Counted from the stretch's first letter, positions 8,209-17,545 are shown. The stretch is DNA of 55,683 bases from Candidatus Altimarinota bacterium (GCA_017994125.1 JAGOLJ010000001.1:1-55683), one strand, 5' to 3'. Program-made: numbers and translations. The notes: a model not told the origin generated them from the sequence alone.

Positions 8209-10563
8209 ATGCCCCTTAAGAAAACAAAGCTTGCCCTAATCTGCGGCGGCCCTTCTGCAGAAAGGGGCATTTCCCTCAACTCCGCCCGTTCCCTCTACGA
8301 CAATCTTGATAAAGATAAATATGAAATAAGCATTGTCTACTTTAACCCAAAACTTGAGCCCTTCGCTTTAGATAAATCACAGCTTTATTCCAACACCCCA
8401 CTTGATTTTGACTATAAACTAAAAAACTCCAGACTTAAATTAAACAAAAACCAGCTTAAACAAGCCTTGTCCAAAGTTGACGTGGTTTTCCCGGCCGTCC
8501 ACGGATTATACGGAGAAGATGGACAATTACAGCAATTACTGGAAAGCTTTAAGGTTAATTACGTAGGGTCCGGCCCAGAGGCCTGCCGGAATACCAGTGA
8601 TAAAGCCCTTTGCCAACAGATTCTGCAGAGATGCGGCTTTAACACAATCCCTAACTGGATCTACAGGAAAGGGGATCCCGTCCCCGATCTTCCTCATGGC
8701 GAATACGTAATAAAACCACTGCATGGAGGCTCCAGCATTGGCGTACATTACTTCAGCTCAACCGAAGAACTTAAAGAAAAAATCAAACACGTCTTCGTCC
8801 ATGAACCGGAAACCATCATTGAACCATTATGCATAGGCCAAGAGTTCACCATCATCGTACTTGAAAATGCCAGCCACGAACCTGTTGGACTGTTTCCCAC
8901 CGAAATTGAATTCAGTCAGGACAGGTTCTTTGATTATCGCAAAAAATATCTTGCCAGTACTGACACCCGTTACCACACTCCGGCACGATATGACAATGAA
9001 ACCATCAGCCTTATCCGGTCTGAGGCAGAAAGAGCCTTTAAATGCCTTGGTTTACGTGACTTTGCCCGTATCGACGGGTGGATTTTACCTGATGGAAAAA
9101 TCTGGTTCAGCGATGTTAACGCCATCAGCGGCATGGAGCAGAACAGTTTCCTGTTCCAGCAGGCATCAATTCTTGGATTAAGCCACGGCCAATTACTTGA
9201 TTATATTATCAATAAAAAGATTTATCCCGAGGCTCCCCATTCCAGAAGCAGGGAACTCATCCCGGTCATTTTTGGAGGCAACACAGCCGAAAGGCAGATT
9301 TCCGTCATGAGTGGAACCAATATCTGGATCAAACTCCGCAGTTCCCAGAAATACAAACCCGTCCCACTTATCCTCACCAGAAACTGGAAAATCTATCAGA
9401 TCCCACAATTCCTTTGTCTACATCATACCGTTGAAGAAATAGAAGAAAAGATTACCCAGCTATTAAAGCAGGGCTATCTGGAAAACCTTAAAAACGACCT
9501 TAAGAACCTATACCGCAAACTCGACATTAATCCCGCTGATTGCCAGGAAAAATTATTCAAGCCGCTCAAATTAACCTTAAGCCAGATAGCCAGGAAATAT
9601 AAATTTTTATTTTTAGGTTTACATGGTGGACATGGCGAAGATGGCACAATCCAGCAAAAACTCGATCACCTTAAATTACCCTATAACGGCCCCGGCCCCG
9701 CCAGCTCAAAAATATGCATGGATAAGTATCTTACCGGCAAACTTATCGAACAGGCAAAAATCCCGGGCGTAACAACCGCAAAGAAACTGCTCTTAAAAAT
9801 AAGCCCTGATTCCCAGAGTCTCTGGCAAAAAATACAGGACTCCGGATTAAAATCACCACTTATTTTAAAGCCACGCGGTGATGGCTGTTCAGCAGGGGTA
9901 ATAAGAATCAACAACTTTGACCACTTCGAAAAAACACTTGAATACTTTAATAGCGACCACACTTTCATCCCGGAAAAAGCAGTCCATAATTTCCATGGGA
10001 AAATCGAACTTCCCCATAAAAAAATTAAGGAAATCATGGTTGAAGAATACATAGTAACTGACAAAGTAAACCTGGATAACCTCATCATTGAATGGAAACC
10101 AGTTACCGACATTATAGAAGTCACCGTCGGCATGATTGGACCAAAGAACAATTTAAAGATATTCAATCCAAGCCAGACCATTGCAAGCCTGGAAATACTT
10201 AGTCTTGAAGAGAAATTCATGGGAGGCACAGGGATCAACCTTACCCCGCCACCGTCACGTTATGTAGACAGCGACGCAGTCGCAAAGGCAAAGCGGAATA
10301 TTAAGAAAGTTGCCAACCTTCTTGACATAGAGGGTTATAGTCGCATTGATACATTTTTAAATAGAAAGACAGGGGACTTGATCATAATTGAAGCCAACAC
10401 CTTGCCGGGGCTAACTCCATCAACAGTGATTTATCACCAGGCATTATCTGAAAAAAAATCAATGGACCCGTTAAAATTTATAGAAAAGATCATTGAAGTC
10501 GGCAAAAACAGATTCCATAGGAAAATCTCAAAAAGAATTAATAAAAAGAGTAAAAAGAAGTAA
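8209..10563 (+). CDS. Tandem (double) D-alanine--D-alanine ligase-like protein
   Basis: Two complete Ddl-type ATP-grasp modules in one 784-aa chain, where the family norm is 300-370 aa. Module 1 (about 1-340): ICGGPSAERGIS, HGLYGEDG at 98-105, KPLHGGSSIGV at 169-179, ARIDG at 286-290, DVNAISGM at 302-309 (the usual E-x-N is D-x-N). Module 2 (about 349-770): VIFGGNTAERQIS, HGGHGEDG at 472-479, KPRGDGCSAGV at 554-564, SRIDTF at 711-716, EANTLPGLTPST at 728-739. Module 2 also has extra segments (about 400-465 and 590-680). Both modules keep ATP and metal ligands, so both may be active. The expected product is D-Ala-D-Ala for peptidoglycan; a second amino or hydroxy acid substrate is possible. 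The tail is Lys/Arg-rich. It starts 10 nt after recG. Confidence 0.88.
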   Translation: MPLKKTKLALICGGPSAERGISLNSARSLYDNLDKDKYEISIVYFNPKLEPFALDKSQLYSNTPLDFDYKLKNSRLKLNKNQLKQALSKVDVVFPAVHGLYGEDGQLQQLLESFKVNYVGSGPEACRNTSDKALCQQILQRCGFNTIPNWIYRKGDPVPDLPHGEYVIKPLHGGSSIGVHYFSSTEELKEKIKHVFVHEPETIIEPLCIGQEFTIIVLENASHEPVGLFPTEIEFSQDRFFDYRKKYLASTDTRYHTPARYDNETISLIRSEAERAFKCLGLRDFARIDGWILPDGKIWFSDVNAISGMEQNSFLFQQASILGLSHGQLLDYIINKKIYPEAPHSRSRELIPVIFGGNTAERQISVMSGTNIWIKLRSSQKYKPVPLILTRNWKIYQIPQFLCLHHTVEEIEEKITQLLKQGYLENLKNDLKNLYRKLDINPADCQEKLFKPLKLTLSQIARKYKFLFLGLHGGHGEDGTIQQKLDHLKLPYNGPGPASSKICMDKYLTGKLIEQAKIPGVTTAKKLLLKISPDSQSLWQKIQDSGLKSPLILKPRGDGCSAGVIRINNFDHFEKTLEYFNSDHTFIPEKAVHNFHGKIELPHKKIKEIMVEEYIVTDKVNLDNLIIEWKPVTDIIEVTVGMIGPKNNLKIFNPSQTIASLEILSLEEKFMGGTGINLTPPPSRYVDSDAVAKAKRNIKKVANLLDIEGYSRIDTFLNRKTGDLIIIEANTLPGLTPSTVIYHQALSEKKSMDPLKFIEKIIEVGKNRFHRKISKRINKKSKKK

Positions 10564-10784
10564 AAATTTTTCATAGGATTTAACTTAAACGATAGTTTAA
10601 TCGTTAAAAGGATAAAAGCCTCTAAAAACGCAAATTTTAAAGTGGGGGAATTGGGCATATATAAGCGGAAAATAAACAATCAGAGCTCGCCAAGGCCAAC
10701 TTTGCAGCATATTTTGCATAAGAAACATTGTGCAAAATGAAATCTGAGTCAAAAAAACAATAAAACGACATCGGCCTCCACCTT

Positions 10785-12428
10785 TTACATCTTCCCTTCT
10801 ATAACTTTGGATACGGTTGTTGCTCTAATAACATCCTGCTTATCCTTATTCTTTTTCAAAAACGCAAATAATGCACCCGACTTTGATGGATCACCAAGAT
10901 ACGCACTCATTTTTTGAATACGCTCCTCCATAAAATTATATCCTTGCGCTGTATCCTCATTTATAAGCACAATAAACAGATTTCTCATCATCAGATAATC
11001 CTCTGCCTGCATAACCTGCGTCCTTAACCTCAATAAATTATCCGCCATTTCCACCATCACTTTATCCGTAATCGCAGCATTGATATTGGGTGGAATCCTG
11101 ATGCCCGAAGACCCCAACTGGTCATTAAGAAGCCCTTTATTGAGAATGTAGTCCAGCGATAATCTCCTTATTAAGTCAACCATGTCATCAGGCTTACATA
11201 AAACCCATTTCTTATTAAATTCATCAAAAACTCTATACGAAGAAATACCTCCATTAATATCTCTGATGATTCTTACTTTAGGATGAAAATCCTGGGTAAA
11301 AGTATCCATAACAGGAACATCTAACGTCCCGTCACCTCTCACGCTATATCCGCTATAAGAAGAATAAGTGTCAAAGCTGCTCCCCAAACCAGTTCCTGAA
11401 GATGACTGAGTAGGAGGCAGATTACCAGGCTGAGTGCTCCCCTGCCTTGTCTGGCTTTCTTTAATCCTGTTTTCAGTTTCTTTATTAGCCTGATTCATCA
11501 TTTCCTGCCACTCGGCATCGCTCTTACCCGAAAATGCGACCATTTTACCAACGCTTTGATCAAGCTTTATCTGATTTACATAAAGCTCTTCGCTTAACGT
11601 CAATAAATCCTCAAATAATAAATTTATAGCATCTATATTTTTTGTAACATCGACTCCCTTTCCTGAAAACAAAGCCAAAAAAGCCTTTTTAAACTTTTCC
11701 TTACCGCCATATTTTTTTTCAAAATCATCGGCAGTTAAAGAGTTATATTCAACCAGGGCTTTTTCATGCTTTTGTGTAAATGACAGGATATTTTTAGCTA
11801 CTTCATCCCTCACCGCCAGCTTTTCAAGATTTTTACCGTTATCTTCATCGATTTCAAAAATCTGGTTCAGGGTATTCTCACTTGAAACAGAAACCGAAGC
11901 TTCATAATTCTGCCTCATTAGTTTTAAGCTTTCATCCCTCACATACGTTATAAACTCCTTATTCTGCCTTAACTGCTCAAGCGACGGCTTTGGCACAGCT
12001 ATATCTTTATAATTCTTATTCAAAAACTCCTCATAACAGGAATCGAGCAATGCCGAAAAAACATCCTTGGAAAAAATTTGATTAAGTGATGCTTCATAAA
12101 ACTCTTTTTCAATATTCCTGCTCCCCTCAGTAGTGGTGTTTCTTTCTCTGATCTCATCTTTTATTGATTTCTTAAGCAAATCCCTAAAGAAATTTTCCGA
12201 ATTTGAATCCAGGTTTAAACTGAAATTAATAATCGTCTCTCTTCTTATTGTCTCTCCTACTCTGCTTTTTCTTTCCACCAGATGCCTTTGAACGGCATCT
12301 CTGTTCCTGCTTTCGTATTTTTCCTGAGTCCTTCTATCCAACCTTAAACGTTCAGATACGATTCGTGTATCCAATCTTAGAAGATTCGACTCAGGAGATC
12401 CTCCTCCCTCACCAGGTGCAAGCCCCAT
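10785..12428 (-). CDS. Hypothetical 547-aa protein
   Basis: I do not recognise this protein. It has a Gly/Arg-rich start (GLAPGEGGGSPESN), then about 300 charged, mainly helical residues. A low-complexity linker rich in Gln, Ser, Thr, Gly and Tyr (about 325-370) leads to a more globular C-terminal part (about 375-547), which begins near HPKVRIIRDINGG. There is no signal peptide and no membrane segment, so it is probably cytoplasmic. A good promoter lies just upstream and neither neighbour runs into it, so it looks like a single-gene transcript. The 221-nt gap beyond its 3' end, towards the convergent ddl gene, holds only weak inverted repeats. Confidence 0.75.
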   Translation of the reverse strand: MGLAPGEGGGSPESNLLRLDTRIVSERLRLDRRTQEKYESRNRDAVQRHLVERKSRVGETIRRETIINFSLNLDSNSENFFRDLLKKSIKDEIRERNTTTEGSRNIEKEFYEASLNQIFSKDVFSALLDSCYEEFLNKNYKDIAVPKPSLEQLRQNKEFITYVRDESLKLMRQNYEASVSVSSENTLNQIFEIDEDNGKNLEKLAVRDEVAKNILSFTQKHEKALVEYNSLTADDFEKKYGGKEKFKKAFLALFSGKGVDVTKNIDAINLLFEDLLTLSEELYVNQIKLDQSVGKMVAFSGKSDAEWQEMMNQANKETENRIKESQTRQGSTQPGNLPPTQSSSGTGLGSSFDTYSSYSGYSVRGDGTLDVPVMDTFTQDFHPKVRIIRDINGGISSYRVFDEFNKKWVLCKPDDMVDLIRRLSLDYILNKGLLNDQLGSSGIRIPPNINAAITDKVMVEMADNLLRLRTQVMQAEDYLMMRNLFIVLINEDTAQGYNFMEERIQKMSAYLGDPSKSGALFAFLKKNKDKQDVIRATTVSKVIEGKM

Positions 12429-12450
12429 AATAATTTACTTAAATCATTAC

Positions 12451-12478
12451 ATTATAGCACAAAAAAGCCATTTTTCAA
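12451..12478 (-). promoter_or_regulatory. Putative promoter of the 547-aa protein gene
   Basis: On the minus strand: TTGAAA (12478-12473), 16-nt spacer, TATAAT (12456-12451). The ATG lies 22 nt after the -10 box, so the leader would be about 15 nt and has no Shine-Dalgarno sequence. Confidence 0.6.
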
Positions 12479-12506
12479 AAAGGGCACGGTATCATCCCAA
12501 GGTAAA

Positions 12507-14093
12507 TTACAGGGGCTTAACCATATAGGTCCCCTCCAGCTGGTAACCAAGCTTACGATAATATTCCCTCACTCCAATCCCGCTTATTACCGCAATCCTG
12601 CTAAATCCATGTTTTTTGCTTATTTCTTCAGCTTTTTGGATCATCCTTCTTCCCAAGCCTATATGCTGTGAATCATTATTCCCCTTTTCTCCAACCTTAA
12701 CCTGCTCACCATAAGTATGAACTTCACGGATAATAGCGGCTCCATCCAGCTCCTTTATAAAATGTTTTCGCCCTTCCTGACTATATGAACTAAATCTCAA
12801 TCTTAAAAGAGAACAAAGCTTATCCCTCTTACTGTCCTCATAACTGATAAAAAACTCTTTCCCCCTGGATGCATCATATTCCGTTATCTTAAGGCTTAAA
12901 TCATCAATCACCACCTTCTCATCCTGAATTTCACGGCAACGTATACATCGACATTTCAAGCCATCCTGCTCCATTTTTTGATGAATTACCTGGCGGATAT
13001 TGGAAATCTTGCTTCCAGCCAGTATTGAACCTGCCGGAATATCCCTGTAAAGACGGGCAATCCTCACATATTCCGGAACCATTAACTTTATTTTTATAAG
13101 CAGATCAATCAGCTCCTCATCAGTGTAAGGGCGGTATTTCCCTTCTTTATAAAGCTTCTCCAGTTGCGACCAGGGAACAACCATGCATGGATAAATTTTT
13201 AACCAATCCGGCCGGTAATCCGGATTCTCAAAAAGTTTTTTAAAATCGTTCAAATCTTTTTCAATGTTACTTCCATAAAGATTCGGCATTACATGACAAT
13301 TTATTTTAAACCCGGCATCCTTAAGCAGCCTTATTGCAGTAGCGGTTTCTGCCGTCCCGTGTCCACGGTTATTTAGCGCAAGAATCTCATCATCAAGGCT
13401 CTGCACACCCAACTCCACTTTAGTAGCCCCAAGTAACCTAAATCGCTTCACCTCTTTTTCCGTAACATAATCCGGGCGAGTTTCCACCGAAAGGCCGATG
13501 CACCTGTGTTTAGCTGTTTCATTTTCTTTCTGTGCCCCAGGCAAAGTCCCATCCCCCATCTTATCCTCATTAAGGGCATTAAAAAGGCCTTTCACAAAAC
13601 TTGTCTGATATCTGGCGGGATAATAGGAAAAAGTGCCCCCGGAAATAATAATTTCAATTTTGTCCGTATTGTGGCCGGCTTTCTCCAAACTCATCAGTCT
13701 GTTACGCACCTGCCTGTAGCCGCTAAAATCGCTAAGAATAGCCCTCATCACGGCGGGCTCATTGGAAAGATAGCTTTTTGGCATCCCTGGTTCACCCGGA
13801 CAGTAGATACATCCGCCGGGACAGGCATAAGCCTTTGTTATTACGGTTATTGAAGCAATTCCCGACTTTGACCGAACCCCGCGTTTTCGTAGTAAATTCC
13901 AGAATTTTTTATCTAAAGACAATACCTCTTTCTCCATTAAAGACCTATATGCCTCTAAAAGCTCTACATTGGAAAACAGGGGCCGCTTAAACTTAAGCGC
14001 ATATTTGCTCTTAAGTGTATGGATTTGCTCTACATCGGAAACTTTTTTATCTAAAGCCTCCAGGATAAACTCTTCGGCCGGTGTGTTTGCCAT
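12507..14093 (-). CDS. elp3: Elp3-like radical SAM/GNAT tRNA U34 modification enzyme
   Basis: Catalytic Elongator-type enzyme. In the family it transfers a carboxymethyl group, derived from acetyl-CoA, to C5 of wobble uridine (cm5U34). A radical-SAM domain fills about residues 75-390, with the Fe-S cysteines at 91, 95 and 98 (CPGGCIYC), i.e. CX3CX2C. A KCRCIRCRE segment at about 378-386 is the family's second Cys cluster. A GNAT acetyltransferase domain follows (about 395-528), ending GIGVREYYRKLGYQLEG as in Elp3. At 528 aa it is full length. It is divergent from a Trm9-like methyltransferase gene 46 nt away, which suggests a shared pathway. Confidence 0.92.
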   Translation of the reverse strand: MANTPAEEFILEALDKKVSDVEQIHTLKSKYALKFKRPLFSNVELLEAYRSLMEKEVLSLDKKFWNLLRKRGVRSKSGIASITVITKAYACPGGCIYCPGEPGMPKSYLSNEPAVMRAILSDFSGYRQVRNRLMSLEKAGHNTDKIEIIISGGTFSYYPARYQTSFVKGLFNALNEDKMGDGTLPGAQKENETAKHRCIGLSVETRPDYVTEKEVKRFRLLGATKVELGVQSLDDEILALNNRGHGTAETATAIRLLKDAGFKINCHVMPNLYGSNIEKDLNDFKKLFENPDYRPDWLKIYPCMVVPWSQLEKLYKEGKYRPYTDEELIDLLIKIKLMVPEYVRIARLYRDIPAGSILAGSKISNIRQVIHQKMEQDGLKCRCIRCREIQDEKVVIDDLSLKITEYDASRGKEFFISYEDSKRDKLCSLLRLRFSSYSQEGRKHFIKELDGAAIIREVHTYGEQVKVGEKGNNDSQHIGLGRRMIQKAEEISKKHGFSRIAVISGIGVREYYRKLGYQLEGTYMVKPL

Positions 14094-14139
14094 TTATAAT
14101 TACTAGTTATACACTTTGCAGGCCAGATTATATTAGAGA

Positions 14140-14883
14140 ATGAAAGAAAAGACAGCCCAAAAACTACTTTTAAAGGTCAAATCGGACTATGAACTCATAG
14201 CAGAAGATTTTGACCGTACCCGCGATAAAATCAAAGACGGATTTACCGTATTCGATAAATACCTTAAACCAGGTAAACAGCTTAACCATAAGCTAACCAT
14301 TGCCGATATAGGATGCGGAAATGGCAGATTGTTAAAGCACCTCTCAAGCCTTAATCCGAAGCCCGATTACCAATATATCGGGATAGATACAAGTAAAAAA
14401 CTTATCGAAATCGCCAGAGGAAAATACCAGAACTTGCCTAACACCAGGTTCATCCAGGGTGATATGCTGGCTATCCCCCTCCCCGACTCATCTTTGGATC
14501 TCATTTTTAATATCAGGGCCTTTCATCATATCCCCTCAAAAAAACTTCAATTAAAAGCCCTGTCGGAAGCCATTCGTACCCTTAAAAATGGTGGTCGCAT
14601 TATTATTACCGTCTGGAATTTATGGCAATGGCGCACAAAACACCTCATTATTAAAAGTTTCCTCAACTTCATTCTCTCATTTGGACAATATGCCCCCAAT
14701 GACACCTTCATCAAATGGGGCCGAAAGACTCAAAGGTATTATCATGGTTTCACCCCGTCCGAACTTAAAAAGCTGATTCATAAATCCGGACTTGTTCTGG
14801 AAGAGATGTTCGGACTGGCCAAAGACACCAAAACCCCTATACTAAAAGGGCATGACATTGTAATCATAGCCAGGAAACCATGA
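14140..14883 (+). CDS. Trm9/ALKBH8-like SAM methyltransferase (putative tRNA cm5U34 methylase)
   Basis: Class I SAM methyltransferase with motif I ADIGCGNGRLL at 55-65 and GIDTSKKLIEIA at 81-92. Beyond the generic fold it resembles the Trm9 family: an N-terminal YELIAEDFDRTR (cf. the family's YDxIAxxFsxTR), FHHIPSKKLQLKAL, the VWNLWQW stretch at 158-164, and DTFIKWGRKTQRYYHGF at 188-204. In eukaryotes Trm9 methylates cm5U34 to mcm5U34 with Trm112. The divergent neighbour is elp3, the cm5U34 maker, so the same role is inferred here. No Trm112 gene is visible. A generic methyltransferase cannot be excluded. It overlaps the next gene by ATGA. Confidence 0.72.
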   Translation: MKEKTAQKLLLKVKSDYELIAEDFDRTRDKIKDGFTVFDKYLKPGKQLNHKLTIADIGCGNGRLLKHLSSLNPKPDYQYIGIDTSKKLIEIARGKYQNLPNTRFIQGDMLAIPLPDSSLDLIFNIRAFHHIPSKKLQLKALSEAIRTLKNGGRIIITVWNLWQWRTKHLIIKSFLNFILSFGQYAPNDTFIKWGRKTQRYYHGFTPSELKKLIHKSGLVLEEMFGLAKDTKTPILKGHDIVIIARKP

Positions 14884-15704
14884 ACACATACCCTATCCTT
14901 GGCATCCCCTTTTCATCAATGGATGAAATGCAGGTTTTGGACCTTATTCTTGATAAAATTGAATTACCAGATCAACAACTATTCATTGCGACTCCTAACC
15001 CAGAGATGATCCTTGAATCCATTAAGGATAAAGATTTTAAAAAGCTCCTTCAAAATACCAGCTTCAACATTCCGGATGGAATAGGGATTTTATGGGCTGC
15101 GACCTATCTCAATGCCAGCGCCAATGCCAAATCACATCTGATCAAATTTTTCATTTTTCTTAAGACACTGTTCTACATCCCGCTGGCACCAAAGAAAATT
15201 CGAAAAATGCTTCCCAAAAGAGTAACGGGAACAGACATGATGCAAATCATTTGCAGCAGAATTCCAACAACACATAGTGTTTTCCTGCTTGGAGCTGCTG
15301 AAGGAGTAGCAAAAACCGCGGGCGCCAAAATCAATCAAAGATATGGAACAAATATTGCCGGATCCCACGCCGGCTCGCCCGCCCCCGATCAGGAAAATCG
15401 CCTTCGCGACCTAATCAACCACTCGGGCGCCGACATCCTTTTTGTGGCTTACGGCTCGCCCGCCCAGGAATTCTGGATTAAACGCAACCTCCCAAAACTC
15501 CATAACATTAAACTGGCCATGGGGATTGGAGGAGCTTTCGATTTCATTGCCGGCACTAAAAAACGGGCCCCCGCCATTCTCCGAAAAACCGGACTTGAAT
15601 GGTTCTTCAGGCTCATCATCCAGCCATCCCGCTTCGTAAGGATTTTTAACGCTACGGTTAAATTCCCTTTAACCGTCTTCCTTTCATCAATCCAGAAAAA
15701 ATAA
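14880..15704 (+). CDS. WecG/TagA/CpsF family glycosyltransferase (GT26)
   Basis: Adds a sugar such as N-acetylmannosamine to a lipid-linked carrier at the inner face of the membrane during cell-wall polymer synthesis. Family features: TPNPEMI near residue 39, IPDGIGILWA near 64-73, the VTGTDMM segment, and the conserved GSPAQEFWI with AMGIGGAFDFIAG further on. It ends with a hydrophobic and basic tail typical of membrane-associated GT26 enzymes. At 274 aa it is normal to slightly long. Its ATG overlaps the methyltransferase stop by 4 nt, so the two are coupled although their roles look unrelated. The exact sugar is not predictable. Confidence 0.88.
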   Translation: MNTYPILGIPFSSMDEMQVLDLILDKIELPDQQLFIATPNPEMILESIKDKDFKKLLQNTSFNIPDGIGILWAATYLNASANAKSHLIKFFIFLKTLFYIPLAPKKIRKMLPKRVTGTDMMQIICSRIPTTHSVFLLGAAEGVAKTAGAKINQRYGTNIAGSHAGSPAPDQENRLRDLINHSGADILFVAYGSPAQEFWIKRNLPKLHNIKLAMGIGGAFDFIAGTKKRAPAILRKTGLEWFFRLIIQPSRFVRIFNATVKFPLTVFLSSIQKK

Positions 15705-15711
15705 ACTTAAA

Positions 15712-16077
15712 TTATTTCCTGCGTCCGACTCCTTTTTTCCTGGGCCTGGTTTCTTCTTCCTGCTCAACAATATTCCCCAGTTCTTCACCTTTTCTTTGAA
15801 TCATATCGATTACCGGTCTGATTTTCTCCATCAGAAACTGTATTACGGAAACAGGTTTTACCACGTATTCGGCTATCTGCTCGGTTACATCTGTTACTTT
15901 GTCAGTAATCTTTGCAACATTTTCATTAACCTTTTCCACAATATCAGTAACTGTATGGGTGGTCCTTGAAACATCCCTCAAAATCTTGATGAGATAGGCA
16001 ATAGCTATACATAAAAACAGAATCAAAACCGCAAAACCTACTCCCAAAGACCAATAAAGAAAAGTTAATGCATCCAT
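15712..16077 (-). CDS. Small membrane protein with helical tail, DUF948-like
   Basis: One N-terminal membrane helix (about residues 8-32), then a long amphipathic helix with TDIVEKVNENV and ITDKVTDVTEQI heptad-like repeats, and a basic end (RPRKKGVGRRK). This layout resembles the DUF948 family of membrane-anchored helical proteins of unknown role. It lies 28 nt downstream of gatB and is probably the last gene of that operon. The convergent TagA gene ends 7 nt away. Confidence 0.6.
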   Translation of the reverse strand: MDALTFLYWSLGVGFAVLILFLCIAIAYLIKILRDVSRTTHTVTDIVEKVNENVAKITDKVTDVTEQIAEYVVKPVSVIQFLMEKIRPVIDMIQRKGEELGNIVEQEEETRPRKKGVGRRK

Positions 16078-16105
16078 TTTTAATTTTTATTAAAGATTAA
16101 TTATT

Positions 16106-17545
16106 TTATTTTAAAAGCTCCATTAATATTTCATTCACCATTTTAGCATTTGCCTGTCCTTTTGTCTGCTTCATTACCTGTCCAACTAAAAATCCCAAAG
16201 CATTACTCTTGCCACTCTTATAATCGACAACAGATTTTTCGTTTTCAGAAACAGTCTTCTTACAAATTTCCCTTATAGCCGAATCGTCATTCATCACTGT
16301 TAAACCTTTAAGCGCAACAACATCGGCAGCGGATTTCCCGCTGTTATACATTTCTTCAAAGACCTCTGCCTTAGCCAAATTCATGGAAACATCTCCTTTA
16401 TTCACCATAGATATCAAATCAGCCATGCTTTCGGGAGACACTTTTACATCCTTTATTCCCAAACCATCTTTTTTCATATGGCTCAACAAAATCGTGGTCA
16501 CAAAAGTAGCTGCCTTCTTTGGATCATTACACCTGGCAACAACTATCTCAAAATACTTGGCCATTTCGAAGTCAGCGCTTATAAGCTCAGCTTCAGCCTG
16601 GGAAACGGCATAATCTTTTTGATACCTTGCACACTTTTCAGCTGGCATTTCGGGTATTTCCTTCTTTAAAGTTTCAATAAAATCCTTACCTATTTTTAAC
16701 GGCGGCAAATCCGGTTCCGGGAAATAACGATAATCATCAGCCCCCTCCTTGTCTCTCAAAAAATACGTCTTCTGGTGATCATCACTCCAACCAACCGTAA
16801 CATCATTTTCAAGCTTATTTCCGCCTTCCCATAAATAAACCTGCCTCTCAATTTCATAGTCTATCGCAGCTTCCAAAGAACGGAATGAATTCAGGTTTTT
16901 TATTTCCGCCCTGTGATAAAGTTTGCCGTCACCCTTCGGACGGATGGAAACACTGGCATCAAAACGCATCATCCCCTTTTCCATATCCGCCTCCGAAGAT
17001 CCGCTATAACGTAAAATAGTCTGCAATTCTTTCGCATATAAAACCGCATCCTTTGCCGAGCGCAGGTCCGGCTCGCTTACAATTTCCATTAACGGAATAC
17101 CGGAACGGTTATAATCACAAAGCGTTCCTCCTTCAATATGCATTAATTTCCCCGCATCATCTTCCAGGTGCAAACGGGTAATATTAATCTTTTTCTTATC
17201 GGCATCCGGTCCTATTTCAAGCCACCCTTTTTCCGCAACGGGCTGGTCATATTGGGAAATCTGGTATCCTTTCGGTAAATCCGGATAAAAGTAATTTTTT
17301 CTATCAAACTTGCTGACTTCCGGCACATTACAACGCAATGCCAAAGCAGCCTTTAGCCCTTTATTCAGGGCATCCACATTAATCACAGGCAACTGTCCCG
17401 GAAAACCCATACAGATCGGACAGGTATTTATATTGGGATCTTTACCAAAAGAATCGCTGCTGCATGAGCAGAACATTTTTGTTTTTGTTGATATCTGTGC
17501 ATGGACTTCAAGTCCTATTACAGCTTCAAAATCAGAAGTAGGCAT
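16106..17545 (-). CDS. gatB: Aspartyl/glutamyl-tRNA amidotransferase subunit B
   Basis: tRNA-binding and kinase subunit of GatCAB, which turns Glu-tRNA-Gln and/or Asp-tRNA-Asn into the correct amidated tRNAs. The N-terminus EAVIGLEVHAQISTKTKMFC is diagnostic. Zn-site cysteines follow (CSCSSD and NTCPICMGFPGQLP), then DFNRSGIPLMEIVSEPD-like and FPEPDLPPL segments. The C-terminal YqeY-like domain ends in GQVMKQTKGQANAKMVNEIL. At 479 aa it is full length. gatA and gatC are not in this window, so the complex is encoded at separate loci. Confidence 0.96.
   Translation of the reverse strand: MPTSDFEAVIGLEVHAQISTKTKMFCSCSSDSFGKDPNINTCPICMGFPGQLPVINVDALNKGLKAALALRCNVPEVSKFDRKNYFYPDLPKGYQISQYDQPVAEKGWLEIGPDADKKKINITRLHLEDDAGKLMHIEGGTLCDYNRSGIPLMEIVSEPDLRSAKDAVLYAKELQTILRYSGSSEADMEKGMMRFDASVSIRPKGDGKLYHRAEIKNLNSFRSLEAAIDYEIERQVYLWEGGNKLENDVTVGWSDDHQKTYFLRDKEGADDYRYFPEPDLPPLKIGKDFIETLKKEIPEMPAEKCARYQKDYAVSQAEAELISADFEMAKYFEIVVARCNDPKKAATFVTTILLSHMKKDGLGIKDVKVSPESMADLISMVNKGDVSMNLAKAEVFEEMYNSGKSAADVVALKGLTVMNDDSAIREICKKTVSENEKSVVDYKSGKSNALGFLVGQVMKQTKGQANAKMVNEILMELLK

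Noticed and set aside
9681-10238. Antisense open frame of 185 codons opposite the ddl second module
   Set aside because: The ddl frame here carries conserved ATP-grasp motifs, so the opposite frame is a by-product of its codon use.
10711-10738. Inverted repeat ATTTTGCA/TGCAAAAT with 12-nt loop between ddl and the 547-aa gene
   Set aside because: AT-rich, only 8 bp and no T-tract on either strand, so not convincing as a terminator. A second weak repeat (AACGAT/ATCGTT near 10589-10604) is shorter still.
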